Source of the DNA: Hexactinellida sp. DTS-2022 | Lineage: Eukaryota > Porifera > Hexactinellida | Assembly (NCBI GenBank): GCA_028753945.1 | Contig: JAPNXP010000002.1 | Span: forward strand, 682,001-746,000 | Direction: 5' to 3' | DNA: 64,000 nucleotides | Position numbers and translations under genes: made by a program | Shown: piece after piece, positions 10,444 to 21,294 of the stretch | How the letters are laid out: each line of letters opens with the position of its first letter | Position numbering within the stretch: the stretch's first letter is position 1 | Notes under the pieces: model-generated | What the model was told of the DNA's origin: nothing | Seen by the model: only the letters and a program-made list of their open reading frames with translations | Database searches by the model: none

Positions 10444-12302
10444 ATGATAACGAGCAACACGTGTCTGGTTAAGTACGACAACCCTGTCCTCATCAGCAAG
10501 ACGGAGGTGCGGGCGAGCACCAGCAAGCCGAGGAGCTCCGGTGCCGGCAGTGGGGGCACTCAGGGTAAGCAGAACCCAGCCGAGCAGAGGTCTAAGGAAA
10601 CAGAGGAGATCCTGAACAAGATCCTACCGCCACAGGTACAGTAAATGCCGGGTATAAGAACATGCCGGTATAAGAACATGCCGGTATAAGAACATGCCGG
10701 TTATAAGAACATGCCGGTTATAAGAACATGCCGGTATAAGAACATGCCGGTTATAAGAACATGCCGGTATAAGAACATGCCGGTTATAAGAACATGCCGG
10801 TTATAAGAACATGCCGGTTATAAGAACATGCCGGTTATAAGAACATGCCGGTATAAGAACATGCCGGTTATAAGAACATGCCGGTTATAAGAACATGCCG
10901 GTTATAAGAACATGCCGGTTATAAGAACATGCCGGTATAAGAACATGCCGGTTATAAGAACATGCCGGTATAAGAACATGCCGGTTATAAGAACATGCCG
11001 GTATAAGAACATGCCGGTATAAGAACATGCCGGTTATAAGAACATGCCGGTTATAAGAACATGCCGGTTATAAGAACATGCCGGTATAAGAACATGCCGG
11101 TTATAAGAACATGCCGGTATAAGAACATGCCGGTATAAGAACATGCCGGTTATAAGAACATGCCGGTTATAAGAACATGCCGGTTATAAGAACATGCCGG
11201 TTATAAGAACATGCCGGTTATAAGAACATGCCGGTTATAAGAACATGCCGGTATAAGAACATGCCGGTTATAAGAACATGCCGGTTATAAGAACATGCCG
11301 GGTATAAGAACACCGGTTATAAGAACATTATATGTAGTTCCCGATGATGTTCTTATATCCACTTTATTTGAGCCTTCTTTCTTTCTTTTTTCATTTTCCC
11401 CCCATTTTTTTATTATTATTTTTCCATTTTTTTTCTTTCTTATTTTTTGTATCAGCTGTTACTTATGCTATGCTATTAGGAATGGAACCAGAACAATCAG
11501 CTGTGGAGACAGTGCGTGTCTGCTACGCCCGCTACGCGCCTGGACGTGTGCGCCCTGCAGGAACAGCTGGAGATGCGCCTGCAGCAGAGAGAGGCCAGGG
11601 AGACGGGGATATGTCCCATCAGACGGGAGCTCTACTCGCAGTGCTTCGACGAGCTAATCAGACAAGTGAGCTATTGCATTAGGGACACAATGTTGTTCCT
11701 AATAGCAGTTGCCATTACATGTTGCAACAAACATACTTTGTACTGTAGAACTCGTTTATAACGTACACCCAAGGGAATTGAAAATAAGCCCGTATTATCC
11801 GAGTGTAATATCCGACCGACTTTACTCTAGTCTCTACATATAAATACATACTGCTTTAGTAACTAGCTTATGATACTTACTACATACTACCCCAGGTACA
11901 TTATAACTTGGTTATACTGTACGTACGTATGGCTAGGTGACGATAATATGTGCGGAGCGGGGTCTGCTGCTGCTGCGGGTGCGGGACGAGATAAAGATGA
12001 CGCTGAGTGCCTACCAGACGCTATACGAGAGCAGCGTCGCGTTCGGAATGCGCACTGCCCTCTCAGCCGCGCAGAACCACACCAGCACGCTGCGCACCAG
12101 CCACGAGCTGGAAACGGAGATAGCAGAGCTGCAGCGCAAAGTGACCGAGGAGAGGAGAGCCAGCGACGAGAGCGCCAAGAGGGAGGCCGAGCGGAGAAAC
12201 GCAGAGGAGACCAGACACCAGGAGGAGGTGCTCAATCTGAAGAATAGCAATGCCGGCCTCAAGGCACAGCTGGACACCATATTCACTGTCGCTAAGAAAT
12301 AG
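10444..12302 (+). CDS. DNALI1: Axonemal dynein light intermediate polypeptide (p28)
   Basis: Three exons, 10444-10635, 11480-11665 and 11937-12302, join in phase to 247 aa (human about 258). Diagnostic blocks are SLVKYDNPVLISKTE-like near the start, EEILNKILPP, QLWRQCVSATPATRLDV, RETGICPIRRELYSQCFDEL, TIICAERGLLLLRVRDEI and AYQTLYESSVAFGMR, then a C-terminal coiled coil. The protein is the p28 light chain that binds single-headed inner-arm dyneins of motile cilia and flagella, so the organism has motile cilia. The coding sequence is intact. The donor of exon 1 reads CAG|GTACAG, with a DNA element beginning at the CAG of the intron; intron 1 is mostly a minisatellite grown from that element. 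Confidence 0.95.
10639..11364. repeat. Minisatellite of about 40 units grown inside a TA/CAGT MITE
   Basis: About 40 head-to-tail units of 16 or 17 bp (CGGTATAAGAACATGC or CGGTTATAAGAACATGC) span about 10646-11330. The left flank reads TA-CAGTAAATGCCGGGTATAA and the right flank reads ACCGGTTATAAGAACATTAT, then TGTAGTTCCCGATGATGTTC. These are the ends and inner sequence of the MITE family at 29488-29619, 53492-53630 and 60787-60959, which carry only two to four such units. The array therefore arose by expansion of the element's own subterminal repeat. Confidence 0.85.
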
Positions 12303-12397
12303 ACTGTGCACACTTATAACGGCAACCCTATCTCTTTATAACTTATATCCTATCAATAGATATCACATACATATGCCCGTAGCCAGTAGTATTAGTA

Positions 12398-12696
12398 CAG
12401 TATACTCTCGTTAGTAAGAAGAAGGATAAGACGAAATATCGTTTAAGGCAGCGATTCCCAAACTTTTTCAACCTCGCACCCGTGTATCTTGCAAATATTA
12501 GACATTCTGTGGACCCCCTCCATTGACCGTAATACAAATTTATAGATCTTGTGGACCCCAGGTTGGGAACCACTGTGTTAAGGAATATTTAACTCCCCTA
12601 TCCTATACAATGCATGCAAGTGACTCCGGTTAATACAGTATCCTATAATACGAACAATTACTACGGCCCCCGGTGTCCCTATTAACGAGTCTACCG
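12398..12696. repeat. TA/CAGT MITE with a hAT-like MITE inserted in it
   Basis: Outer element: CAGTATACTCTCGTTAGTA at 12398 to CTATTAACGAGTCTACCG ending 12696, TA on both sides. Inner element 12449-12575: ends CAGCGATTCCCAAACTTTTT and GGTTGGGAACCACTG, flanked by GTTTAAGG and TGTTAAGG, an imperfect 8-bp duplication. It fills most of the DNALI1-FDXR spacer (12303-12699). Confidence 0.75.
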
Positions 12697-12699
12697 TAG

Positions 12700-14561
12700 A
12701 TGTGCTCTGTTTCACTTCTACGCGTCATAGAGTTAGCTAGTCTCCGCAGAGCAGCCAGACGCTACTGCGACACTCGCTACCGAGTGGGGGTGGTGGGCAG
12801 CGGGCCGGCCGGGTTCTACACCGCTCAGCGAATCCTGAAGCTAAACAGCGGAGTTAGAGTCGATATCATAGAGCGGCTCCCTGCGCCCTTTGGGCTCGTA
12901 AGGTAATACTTGCTGTCTGCTTATACTAGCATAGTGGTGTTAGAGTAATAGGAAGTCGCATTTTGTACGAAATTTGCTTGCTAATAGGCGAAATTGCTAT
13001 TAGAGGAACATAATTAACATTATATGCTGAAAATAACTTGTTAATAATAGAGCAATATTGCTATTAAGCAAACAGCACTGAAATTAACTTTCTGTAGATA
13101 CGGAGTGTCGCCCGACCACCCGGAGGTTAAGAACGTGATAACTCAGTTCACAAGTCTGCTGCGAGACCCGCGCTGCAGGTTCTACGGGAACGTGTCTGTG
13201 GGGACTGACGTCACTCTGGATCAGCTGTTGAGCAGCTACTCGGCTGTAGTGCTCGCTTACGGCGCGGACGCGGATCGGAGACTGGAAATACCGGGAGAGG
13301 AGTCGCTTATCTCTGCCAGGAGGTTCGTGGGTTGGTACAACGGACTCCCCGAAGATGCCAGTCTAGAGGTGGACCTCTCTTCTCACACAGCTGTTATTAT
13401 AGGACACGGTTAGTTAGGGACTGGCTGGGATAATGAGCTATTGAGTATGGCAGTATTTCCAACCTCTTCAACCGTATAGCAAATATTAGACATCCTCTGG
13501 TAATATAAATTTGAGATCTTATGGACCCCAGGTTGGGAACCACTGGAATATGGCTATTATCTAGGCATTAGCCTATACATATATCCGATTGGTAACGTAT
13601 ATCCGATAGGTAACGTGGCTATATACATTAGCTTATATATATATATCTGATAGGTAACGTGGCTATAGACGTTGCGCGCATGCTGCTTAGCCCGGCGGAG
13701 CTGCTTGACTGTACGGACATTTGTTCCCACGCGATGACCGCCCTGAGAGGTAGCGCTGTTAGGAGAGTCGTGATGGTCGGTAGGAGGGGCCCGTTACAGG
13801 TCGCGTTTACTATAAAAGAGCTGAGAGAGCTGCTTAAGCTGAAGCAGACTTCAACTCTCCTGAGACGGGAAGATCACGAATTCTTAGAGCCAATCCTACC
13901 TACACTGCCGAGAGGGAGAAAGCGACTAATCGAACTTTTGTACAAAACCTCTCGACAGCCCATAGACCCACCAGCTTCTGACAAACAGCTTGAAATTAAG
14001 TACCTGCATTCTCCCATTAGGATTAACACAGACTTTGAAGGTAAAGTTAACTCGATTTCATTCGAATTGAATAAGTTAGAGAATCCGAGTAGCATCAATT
14101 CCAAGGCAATTGGTACAGGAGCGGTTGAAACTATTGAGTGCGGCATTGCATTCAGAAGTATCGGTTACAAAAGCGTACCTATTTTAGAAGGTGTTCCATT
14201 TGATAATGCAAAGCACGTGGTCCCTAATAAGAGAGGGAGAGTAGTGTATTTGGACGGTTCGCTGTTCACTGGAATGTACTGTAGCGGTTGGATTAAGCGG
14301 GGCCCTGTGGGCGTGATAGCGTCTACAATGAATGACGCGTTCGAAACAGCTGAGACGATACAGGAAGATTTAATGCAAGGTTTGCTACAGGATTTCAGTA
14401 CAGAGTTTAATCTGTGTGCTTTAGTGCCTGATGGACATAGAGTGGTGCAGTATAAAGATTGGTCGAATTTGGATTCAGAAGAGGTGTCGCGGGGCGGGGG
14501 GAGTAAGCCCAGAGAGAAAATAGTGTCAATACAGGAAATGATAAATCTTATAACCAGCTAA
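12700..14561 (+). CDS. FDXR: NADPH:adrenodoxin (ferredoxin) oxidoreductase, mitochondrial
   Basis: Three exons, 12700-12902, 13098-13408 and 13654-14561, join in phase to 473 aa (human 491). The N-terminus is basic and Ser/Arg-rich, suiting a mitochondrial presequence. The FAD Rossmann motif [14 protein letters not shown] follows, then [47 protein letters not shown] and [18 protein letters not shown]. The C-terminal part has [24 protein letters not shown] and a terminal [12 protein letters not shown]. The flavoenzyme passes electrons from NADPH to mitochondrial ferredoxins for Fe-S assembly and P450s. Intron 1 has a CAGTGGTGTTCG-family element; intron 2 has a hAT-like MITE and a duplicated acceptor region. 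It ends about 105 bp from the convergent gene downstream. Confidence 0.97.
12948..13090. repeat. Element of the CAGTGGTGTTCGCC family in FDXR intron 1, reverse orientation
   Basis: Contains GTCGCATTTTGTACGAAATT, TGCTATTAGAGGAACATAAT, GCAATATTGCTATTAAGC and a terminal AACAGCACTG. It is the reverse complement of the family seen at 17416 and 53465. Ends are approximate. Confidence 0.5.
13451..13545. repeat. hAT-like MITE, short copy, in FDXR intron 2
   Basis: Starts CAGTATTTCCAACCTCTTCA and ends GGTTGGGAACCACTG, flanked by GAGTATGG and GAATATGG (7 of 8 matching). Same family as 12449-12575, 22494-22676 and about 31905-32011. Confidence 0.7.
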
Positions 14562-14666
14562 ACTCATTAATACACTTGTACTAGGAAAGTTACATAATTG
14601 ATACAGTTAGTACACAAGTTAATTGCTATAATATACGAGCAGACTGTTATATACTGGATGTATAGA

Positions 14667-17600
14667 CTAACTCGTGAATAGATACTTCTTAGGGTCGATA
14701 ACACTCTTAAGAATTACGTGAATTAACTCTTCGTTTTGTTCTGGGCAGCTAAGTAGTATATTCGTTCCGTCAGTGAACTGCATAACGATTTCTCTCTCGC
14801 ACAGCCTCCAAGTCTTGAGGTCCCCAATCCCCCACATGTACACCAGTTCTACCTCGCAGCTCCTGGACACACTAATCAGGTGAATGTTCCGGGTGCCCAC
14901 GCCTAGTACTGCGTCAGTTAACTTCTTATCCAGTTTGTTGTTTATTTTAACGTAGAAGTATATTGATTCCCTCAGCTTGCAGTTCCTAACTAGCTTCGTT
15001 ACCTGCGGAATAATATCCTCTGCAGAGCATTTGTAGATCAGACCGATCGATGATTCGATGTCAGATTTCATTTCTTGGTCTCTCCGGTACATTTCGGGTA
15101 TAAGCATTTCCCAATCTTTGATGCGGTATATGACGATTAAATATGATATTAAGTCTTTAATCTCGTCTTTCCTAAGTGGAACTGTTCCTTGTATTAATGG
15201 GACGAAAAGCCGTTGAAATTGTTTCATGAAATCTATTTCTCGCTTCTGCAAATACGTTGCAAAATTAGTTTTATCGAAAATTGAGTCGGTCTGAGATACG
15301 CAAATTAAATGTGACGTTGTGATGTTAGACTGATGGAGAGAGAGCTTGGGATCGATCACCACCTTTCCTTTGGTGTAAAACTTTTTAAATATGTTTTCCA
15401 CTTTTTGTAGCGATGCGTTAATCTTATCATTAACTTCCAACAGTCCAATCTTGGCTCCTAATGTGATGACTGATTTCCCAAAGTCTACGTTGTAGAAGGT
15501 AGATAATTTCTCTCTCAGTACCTTTCCTAGGGGTTGTTCGAGAGAGATTAGTTCTTGTATTAGAATGTTATGTTCTGTGAGGTAGAAGTAGAATATGCAG
15601 TGGTTAGAGATTAAATCGTAAAATCCTATTTCCTCGTGTGTAAACGTCCTCTCAAGTATGACTCTTCTTCTCTTTAAACCTAGAAATATAAATATAGATT
15701 TCTTATACTTTAAGGCATTTGTTGGCTGATTTTCTTATTACTAACTTTTAGTCTAAAGATCGCCCATATAGTGGCTTATTTAATTGCACAGTGTAAACAG
15801 TGTCCATATAATGTGGAGCTTTTAATACACTTTTATTTTGTATTCGGCAAAAAGTGTCTTAGGAAAAAGCCCCGGCTTTGCCCTAAGCAAAATTATCTTA
15901 AAAGCCTTACGATAAAGGGACTTTTTTATAGTAGTGCTTTATGTATTCACAGTTTGCATAATACACTCATAATTAGTTTACCTTGTTCTGTATGTAATTC
16001 CGTTTTCTCGCTGACAAGTTCTCTAACGTTGAACACGGCCAATTTATCGTCTTCTCTCTCATCTCTGTACTGAGTCGGTTTCGGTTCCTCCACGGCAGTA
16101 AACATCAACACCAAATATTCTTCGCTTGACTTCAAAGGTCCGTTTTCCTCGCGCCGACATTCCACTTCTTCGCTTTCTTTGTCGTTCTCAGCTGCTGGAT
16201 TTCTGTCGGTGCTATCAAAGAACGTGGCTCCGCTTCCCAACTGTTTCGGCTTGTGCGAATGAGGCTCCAACCAGTTGGTGTACTCCGGGTCTCCGGGTTT
16301 GGACTCGTAATGCATCCTATGCCTGTGAGGGGCGGCCTCGACGCTTTTCCTTCTAGGAGGCAGTTGCGGCCTAAGATCGCCTGACGCTAGCACGTCTATG
16401 CTATTGCTCCTCTCAATCCTAATCTTGTCAGCTGGGTCACTGAGCCCTGGCGTGTGTAGGTAGTTCTCATCTGGGCCTGGGGTGGGTAACTGGGGTCGCT
16501 CTCTCGGATAAGTGCCCGACTTCTTGGTGCGAGAAACGGGCTCTTTATCTAGCATCGAGCTCTGGCGGTGATTATAGTACTCAATCGGTTCACTACCTTG
16601 TATGATAGTGTCTCCCTCTCCGACTAATGAGTTGAGTTCTCCAGGTCGGTGGTGAGTGTGTGGATTCTGATCGGAAGAGAAGCGCGTTCGCTCCGGCTGT
16701 ATTACTTCTATTGGCGGAAGCGCAGTCGTGGGAAGCCTCGCGTTTTCCGCGTTTTGATGGCACCAGTCTGTACCGTGCTCGGCTGGGGCTGCAATCGGCT
16801 TTCTCTCTGCAAGACTGGGATGCGGGCTCGGGCTCGGGGTAGAGAGACTATTCACGTAACACGGCGTATTTGACGTGTCTTTTTCACTTGCTAAGTACCG
16901 CTTGATTTCTTCAGAATCTGACGGGACTGCGCTAGGATTCGCAGCGGGCGCTCTCCTGTCTGGGGCGTGGGGCGTTGGTGGGAGGGGCCTGTTGTTGTGC
17001 GGGTGGTTGCTCTCCTGGTGGTGCATCCGAGGAGGCAGCTGTGGACTTCTAGCCAGGAGAGGGTCCGTTTTCTTTCTAGGCCAAATGCCCATGTCTTCTT
17101 GTGGCTGTACCGTGTGGCCATGGCTAGACGAGATTGCAATATTGCCAGGACGAAGGTTGGTTGTGTCTGGTACTGATCTGATAGTGGGTTCCTTCAATTG
17201 AGGCTTGAGAGGGGAATTAGCATATTTCGGTTCTGCCTTGAAAGTTACGATCTCTACTGTCAGCCAGTCTTCCAGTAGGCTTGTGACGGTTCGATGTAGC
17301 TCGGTCGACAGTCTGCATTTCTCTCTAATGTCTGAGTAACCCGATTAACATGTTGCAACTTACAAGCAGTGGTTGAAAATTATTTACTTTACCAATTAGT
17401 TTAATTAATAAGCCACAGTGGTGTTCGCCTAATAGCAATATTGCTCCATTAGCAAGTTTTTTCAGTCCTCAAGCGATCAACTAATGTTAATTTTGTTCCT
17501 CTAATATCAAGTTCGCCTATTAGCAAGGAAATTTCGTGGAAATTTCGACTTGCTCTACGCAAACTATAGACATAGTATATTTATATTTTATTAAATTCAA

Positions 17601-17738
17601 TCTGATTTGCAAATACACTCCCCAGGCTTCATTTGCAAATTAAGTTAGAAACTTGTATTATTATTTATTAAGCTATAACTTACCTTCTAGAGCTGATATG
17701 TTGTCCCGTATGAATCTATAGCTCTGTGAATCTGCCAT
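14667..17738 (-). CDS. Unrecognised proline-rich adaptor-like protein with a FERM/PTB-like C-terminus
   Basis: Three exons in minus-strand order, 17738-17684, 17331-15982 and 15679-14667, join in phase to 805 aa starting MADSQSYRFIRDNISALE. Residues about 1-60 look helical. Residues about 80-440 are Pro, Ser and His rich with many PxxP and Arg-flanked SH3-ligand-like motifs (RPLPPTP, SPQLPPR, RPQLPTPGP, RPQLPPRRK) and tyrosine motifs (EEYLVL, DENYLH). The last about 340 aa are ordered. The end (FYVKIN, W then I and DLKTW, FTDGTNILLS, EELIHVILKSVID) resembles a FERM F3 or PTB lobe; that is inference from pattern only. A scaffold or adaptor role would fit. Codon use is like the neighbours. It is convergent with FDXR. 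Confidence 0.65.
17416..17570. repeat. CAGTGGTGTTCGCCTAATAG-family MITE in intron 1 of the proline-rich gene
   Basis: Reads CAGTGGTGTTCGCCTAATAG then CAATATTGCTCCATTAGC, with TTAATGTTAATTTTGTTCCT and CGACTTGCTCTACGC further on. The TA in CAATATTG is intact; in the copy at 53465 another element sits at that TA. Confidence 0.65.
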
Positions 17739-18025
17739 AACTACTTTCTTGTAATGTACTTGGAGAGATGTCTTGTAACTTATACCTATACTAACTGTAT
17801 TAAATTACCTCAAATGGAGATCTTTAGCGTTTTCTTAATTTATTTTAATCAGAATTACGCTATTTATTACTAGGAATTAAAGTAATCACTTTCTATATAA
17901 AGTTGTGATTATAATCTGTTCTGTACCGTGCAACACTGACTGGTATGGTTTTCGTTAATAACCACACATTCAAATTGTCACATTACCATTATAACATAGT
18001 AACATCCAATACATTATTATTCATA

Positions 18026-18988
18026 TCAAAGGTCAGTTTGGTTGCCAGATTCTCTCATATTTTCTATCATTTCCACCGTCGTTACATCCTGGCTGCTATC
18101 GGCTAAGAGAGCTTTCTGGTCTTCTGGAATGTTCCTATAATTATGAGTCCGCTCCTCGGACACATCTCCATTCATACTGTCCTCATCTAAGAGACCGGTA
18201 AGGTCCTCTGGTATTTTAGACTTGCCAGAAGGGAAATCATCTCCGCTCACAGCTGTGATATCAAATCGGTCGTGTTCATCTTCAATATCCATTTCGTTCA
18301 GTGTTTGGAAAGTGAATACATGTCCTGTCTTATTTCTCTTGGCTAAGATGAGTTTTCTTATCAGAACAAACAACAGCAATGATGATGTCACTACAACTAT
18401 ACCTAAAAACACTTATTATTTCAAACATTATTTGTATCCAGCATTTAATTTAACACCTCACCCATTACTAAGATGGCCGTTGCAATTATGGCTGCTACAA
18501 TCAGTCCAATGACTCTAGTGCTATTCTGTGTCTGACACTCACACACTGGTACTCCTCCGCAATCCGGGTCTATAGCTAGGCTCCCGCCATCCCTTAACAC
18601 AAAACTGTTCAAAGGTTAATTACGTATTTTCAAAACAATCTACGAGTTTGTTTATTTCTGAGATATAAATAACTTACTATTTATCCAAATTATTAATTTC
18701 TTGAACAGTTGTTAAGTTCCTTCCTTCCCAATTCATTCCTAGGACTTTAACTTGTGAGCTGATGGTGATAACTGGGTACGTATAATTGATTGGGAAATAC
18801 ACATAATCCTTTTGGCAAGGAGGTCTTGTTGCTATAGAATTGCTTGCAAACCAGTTTTGCGGGTTTTCCCATCTTCTGGAGTTAGGTGTTGAGCTATCCG
18901 GGTTAATATAAATGTTCCAAACAAATTTCTCACAGCTGCATACTAAGCTAATAACTGATAAAACCAAAATTGGGAAATACATACTCAT
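18026..18988 (-). CDS. Short amnionless-like single-pass receptor
   Basis: Three minus-strand exons, 18988-18678, 18604-18462 and 18402-18026, join in phase to 276 aa. A signal peptide (about residues 1-19, YFPILVLSVISLVCSC) is followed by FVWNIYINPDS, RRWENPQNWF, PPCQKDYVYFPI and VKVLGMNWEGRNL, then FVLRDGGSLAIDPDCGG with VCEC. These follow amnionless (W/NW motif, C-x-D-D-x-x-F-P motif, then Cys cluster). A membrane segment (IGLIVAAIIATAILVMGIV and on) leads to an acidic cytoplasmic tail of about 100 aa. Amnionless partners cubilin in endocytosis. At 276 aa against about 450 in human it lacks the VWC-like and later extracellular parts. A divergent paralog is possible. Confidence 0.6.
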
Positions 18989-19177
18989 CTCGATTTGATT
19001 CTCAATAGGGATTTTATTGATCGATCCTTCATTATAACTCTATTGAGGTTTGTGCCTATGGAGTATTAGGTTACTTGTATTCAAGTAGTAATTGTAATCT
19101 AATGTAAACTCTTTCGAACAACTATATTAATTCAAAACATACACAATGCAACTGTTCTTATTAGCTAGCTAGGTTAT
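18989..19177. promoter_or_regulatory. Putative shared promoter between amnionless-like gene and DDX56
   Basis: Only 189 bp separate the start codons of two divergent genes, so both promoters must lie here or overlap transcribed sequence. It is AT rich; no clear TATA box or repeated motif was recognised. Confidence 0.45.
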
Positions 19178-20964
19178 ATGGATAGTGCAGGTAGCTTCGA
19201 ATCGATGGGTTTGGACCCGAGGCTTTTAAAAGCTGTTTATAAGATTGGCTGGACCATCCCTACTCCTGTGCAATCTCAAGGTATCCCCCTTGCCCTGGAG
19301 GGAAATGATATTCTAACAAAAGCTAAAACAGGCTCTGGGAAAACAGCTGTTTATCTATTACCGATCATTCAGCGGATTCTAACGCGTAGCTGTGAGGGTA
19401 TCCGAGTTGTTGTTGTTGTTCCCTCCAAAGAGCTGAGTAGACAGGTTTGTACACAAACGAAGGAACTGAGCTCTGACTGCAGTAGAGAGGTTAAGGCTTT
19501 GGATTTGATTGCTAATGGCACCAAGGAGCAGATTACGTTTCAACAGCCGAATATTATCGTAGGTATGTAACTTAGATTTTGAATTTGAGTTGCATTTATC
19601 GGTTAACACCTTTTCTAATGGAATTTTCAGGCACTGGCACTGTAATTTTTTGGTAATTCACGTTTGCGAAGCCGGGTTTTACTATTAAAGGTGTTACCCG
19701 ATATATAAGCAAGCCCTTTTGAATTTGAGTTAACAGCTCGTTGTTAGGCACTCCGAGTAAGCTCGCTTCTCTGCTGAGATCTGACGCGATAAATTTCAGT
19801 TCTCTGGAGTGTTTGGTTATTGACGAAGCAGATCTTATTTTCTCTTTTGGCTACGAAAAAGATTTCAAAAGTCTACTGAACCATTTGCCTAACATATACC
19901 AGTGCTTTTTAATGTCCGCAACATTCACTTCTGATGTTAAAATGATGAAAAAACTAGTGTTGCATAATCCAGTTACACTTAAACTTAAAGACACCGAAAT
20001 ACCTGAAGAAGATAAGCTCACACAGTCTTATATAAAAGCTGAGAGAGCGGAAAAGTTTCTTTTGATTTACGCTCTGTTAAAGCTAAATTTGCTAACTGGA
20101 AAGTCTATTATATTTGTCAATACGATTGATAGCTGCTACAATCTTAAACTGTTCTTAGAGAAATTCTCAATTCGTTCTTGTGTGTTGAACGCAGAATTGC
20201 CTCACAATTCGAGGCTGCATATAATAGAGGAGTTCAACAGAGATGTCTATGAGATAATTATAGCGACCGACGATAGCGTTACAGTAGCCAACCAAACCGA
20301 TAAGAATCCGAGCAAAAAACCTAGAAAAGATGCGGAATTTTCAGTGTCACGGGGCGTTGATTTCCAGAACATAAAAAATGTGATTAATTTCGATTTCCCG
20401 ACTACAGTTGATAAGTATATTCACCGAATAGGACGGACTGCCAGGGGCGCGAATAGTGGAACGGCTCTGTCGCTTGTTAGCTCCCGAGAAGAGGACTATC
20501 TCAAACTGCTAGAAGAGAGACTCAGTAAAAACGGGGAAGTAATCCTCAAGTCGTATCAGTTCAAAATGTCTGAAATAGAAACTTTCAAATATCGCGTCAA
20601 CGGTGTTATGAAATCTATCACAAAACTAGCCATTAGGAATGCCAGAATTAAGGAAATAAAAATTGAAATATTTAATTCCACAAAACTGCAAACTTATTTC
20701 GAAGAGAACCCCCGGGATCTAGAGGTATTAAGACACGACAAACATTTACAACCGAAACAAATTGAACCTTCGATGCGCTACATTCCTCCCTACTTGATCC
20801 CTAAATCTATGAGAGCTACTTTCTCCAGCAGCGTAACTCAGAAGAGGAAACAGAGATCGCATCCTTACAAGTCGCACCCTTTCAAAGCCCGTCCTAACCA
20901 GAGGAAGAGAGAGAGACACAACCCTCTGAAAACTCTCAAAAATCCAACAAAACGAAGGAAGTAG
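19178..20964 (+). CDS. DDX56: DEAD-box RNA helicase DDX56 (Dbp9 type), ribosome biogenesis
   Basis: Two exons, 19178-19562 and 19748-20964, join in phase to 533 aa (human 547). Motifs in order: Q-motif region FESMGLDPRLLKAVYKIGW with PTPVQSQ; I, AKTGSGKT; Ia-like VVPSKELSRQV (PTREL replaced by PSKEL, as in DDX56); II, VIDEADL; III, SATF; IV-V, IIFVNTIDS and SRGVDFQNIKNVINFDFP; VI, HRIGRTARG. The insert between motifs V (TDKNPSKKPRKD) and the basic Lys/Arg tail also suit DDX56. It is nucleolar and needed for 60S subunit assembly. The intron holds a repeat whose relative is at 59060-59145. It converges on CSTF3. Confidence 0.95.
19625..19720. repeat. Repeat family with TTTGCGAAGCCGGGTTT core
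   Basis: DDX56 intron 1 and 59060-59145 share GTAATTTTTT, TTCAC.TTTGCGAAGCCGGGTTT, then a short spacer and ATATATAA.(C/T)AAGCCCT. No clear inverted ends were found. Likely a dispersed non-autonomous element. Confidence 0.5.
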
Positions 20965-21294
20965 AGTTACTCATTTATTTAGTTAGAAATTATTAAAAAT
21001 ATTTGTTAAACTTGTTGTTATTTACAAACATAAATACAGTTGACTCAGTTTAATAGGGTCAGTTTTGTTCCATTGTAATTTGACCCAATTAAGCGGAGAA
21101 ATCTAATAACCGAAAATATTTTGTAGTGTATTCTATTGAGAATAGGATATTCAAATGTTCTGCAATCCTCACCATTTAATGATATCAAATAAAACGACAA
21201 TAGTATACTGTCAATAGTCTGTTATCGAAGCTACAAACGATAAGCGATTGCATTAACTAACACAACTAATTCGAAATATTATTCATCTGTCAAG
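20965..21294. other. Convergent 3' spacer between DDX56 and CSTF3
   Basis: Holds the two 3' UTRs and a partial element (about 21037-21135) starting CAGTTGACTCAGTTTAATAG and containing AATTAAGCGGAGAAATCTAA, related to one at about 57871-57965. No gene is seen. Confidence 0.6.

Noticed and set aside
10646-11330. CRISPR-like array
   Set aside because: Units are contiguous 16/17-bp repeats without spacers, in a eukaryotic intron, and derive from a MITE.
11295-11682. ORFs with hydrophobic N-terminus before DNALI1 exon 2
   Set aside because: Out of frame with the DNALI1 exon and made of the T-rich acceptor tract.
16126-17201. Plus-strand ORFs opposite the proline-rich exon
   Set aside because: Shadows of the minus-strand coding exon, which has splice continuity.
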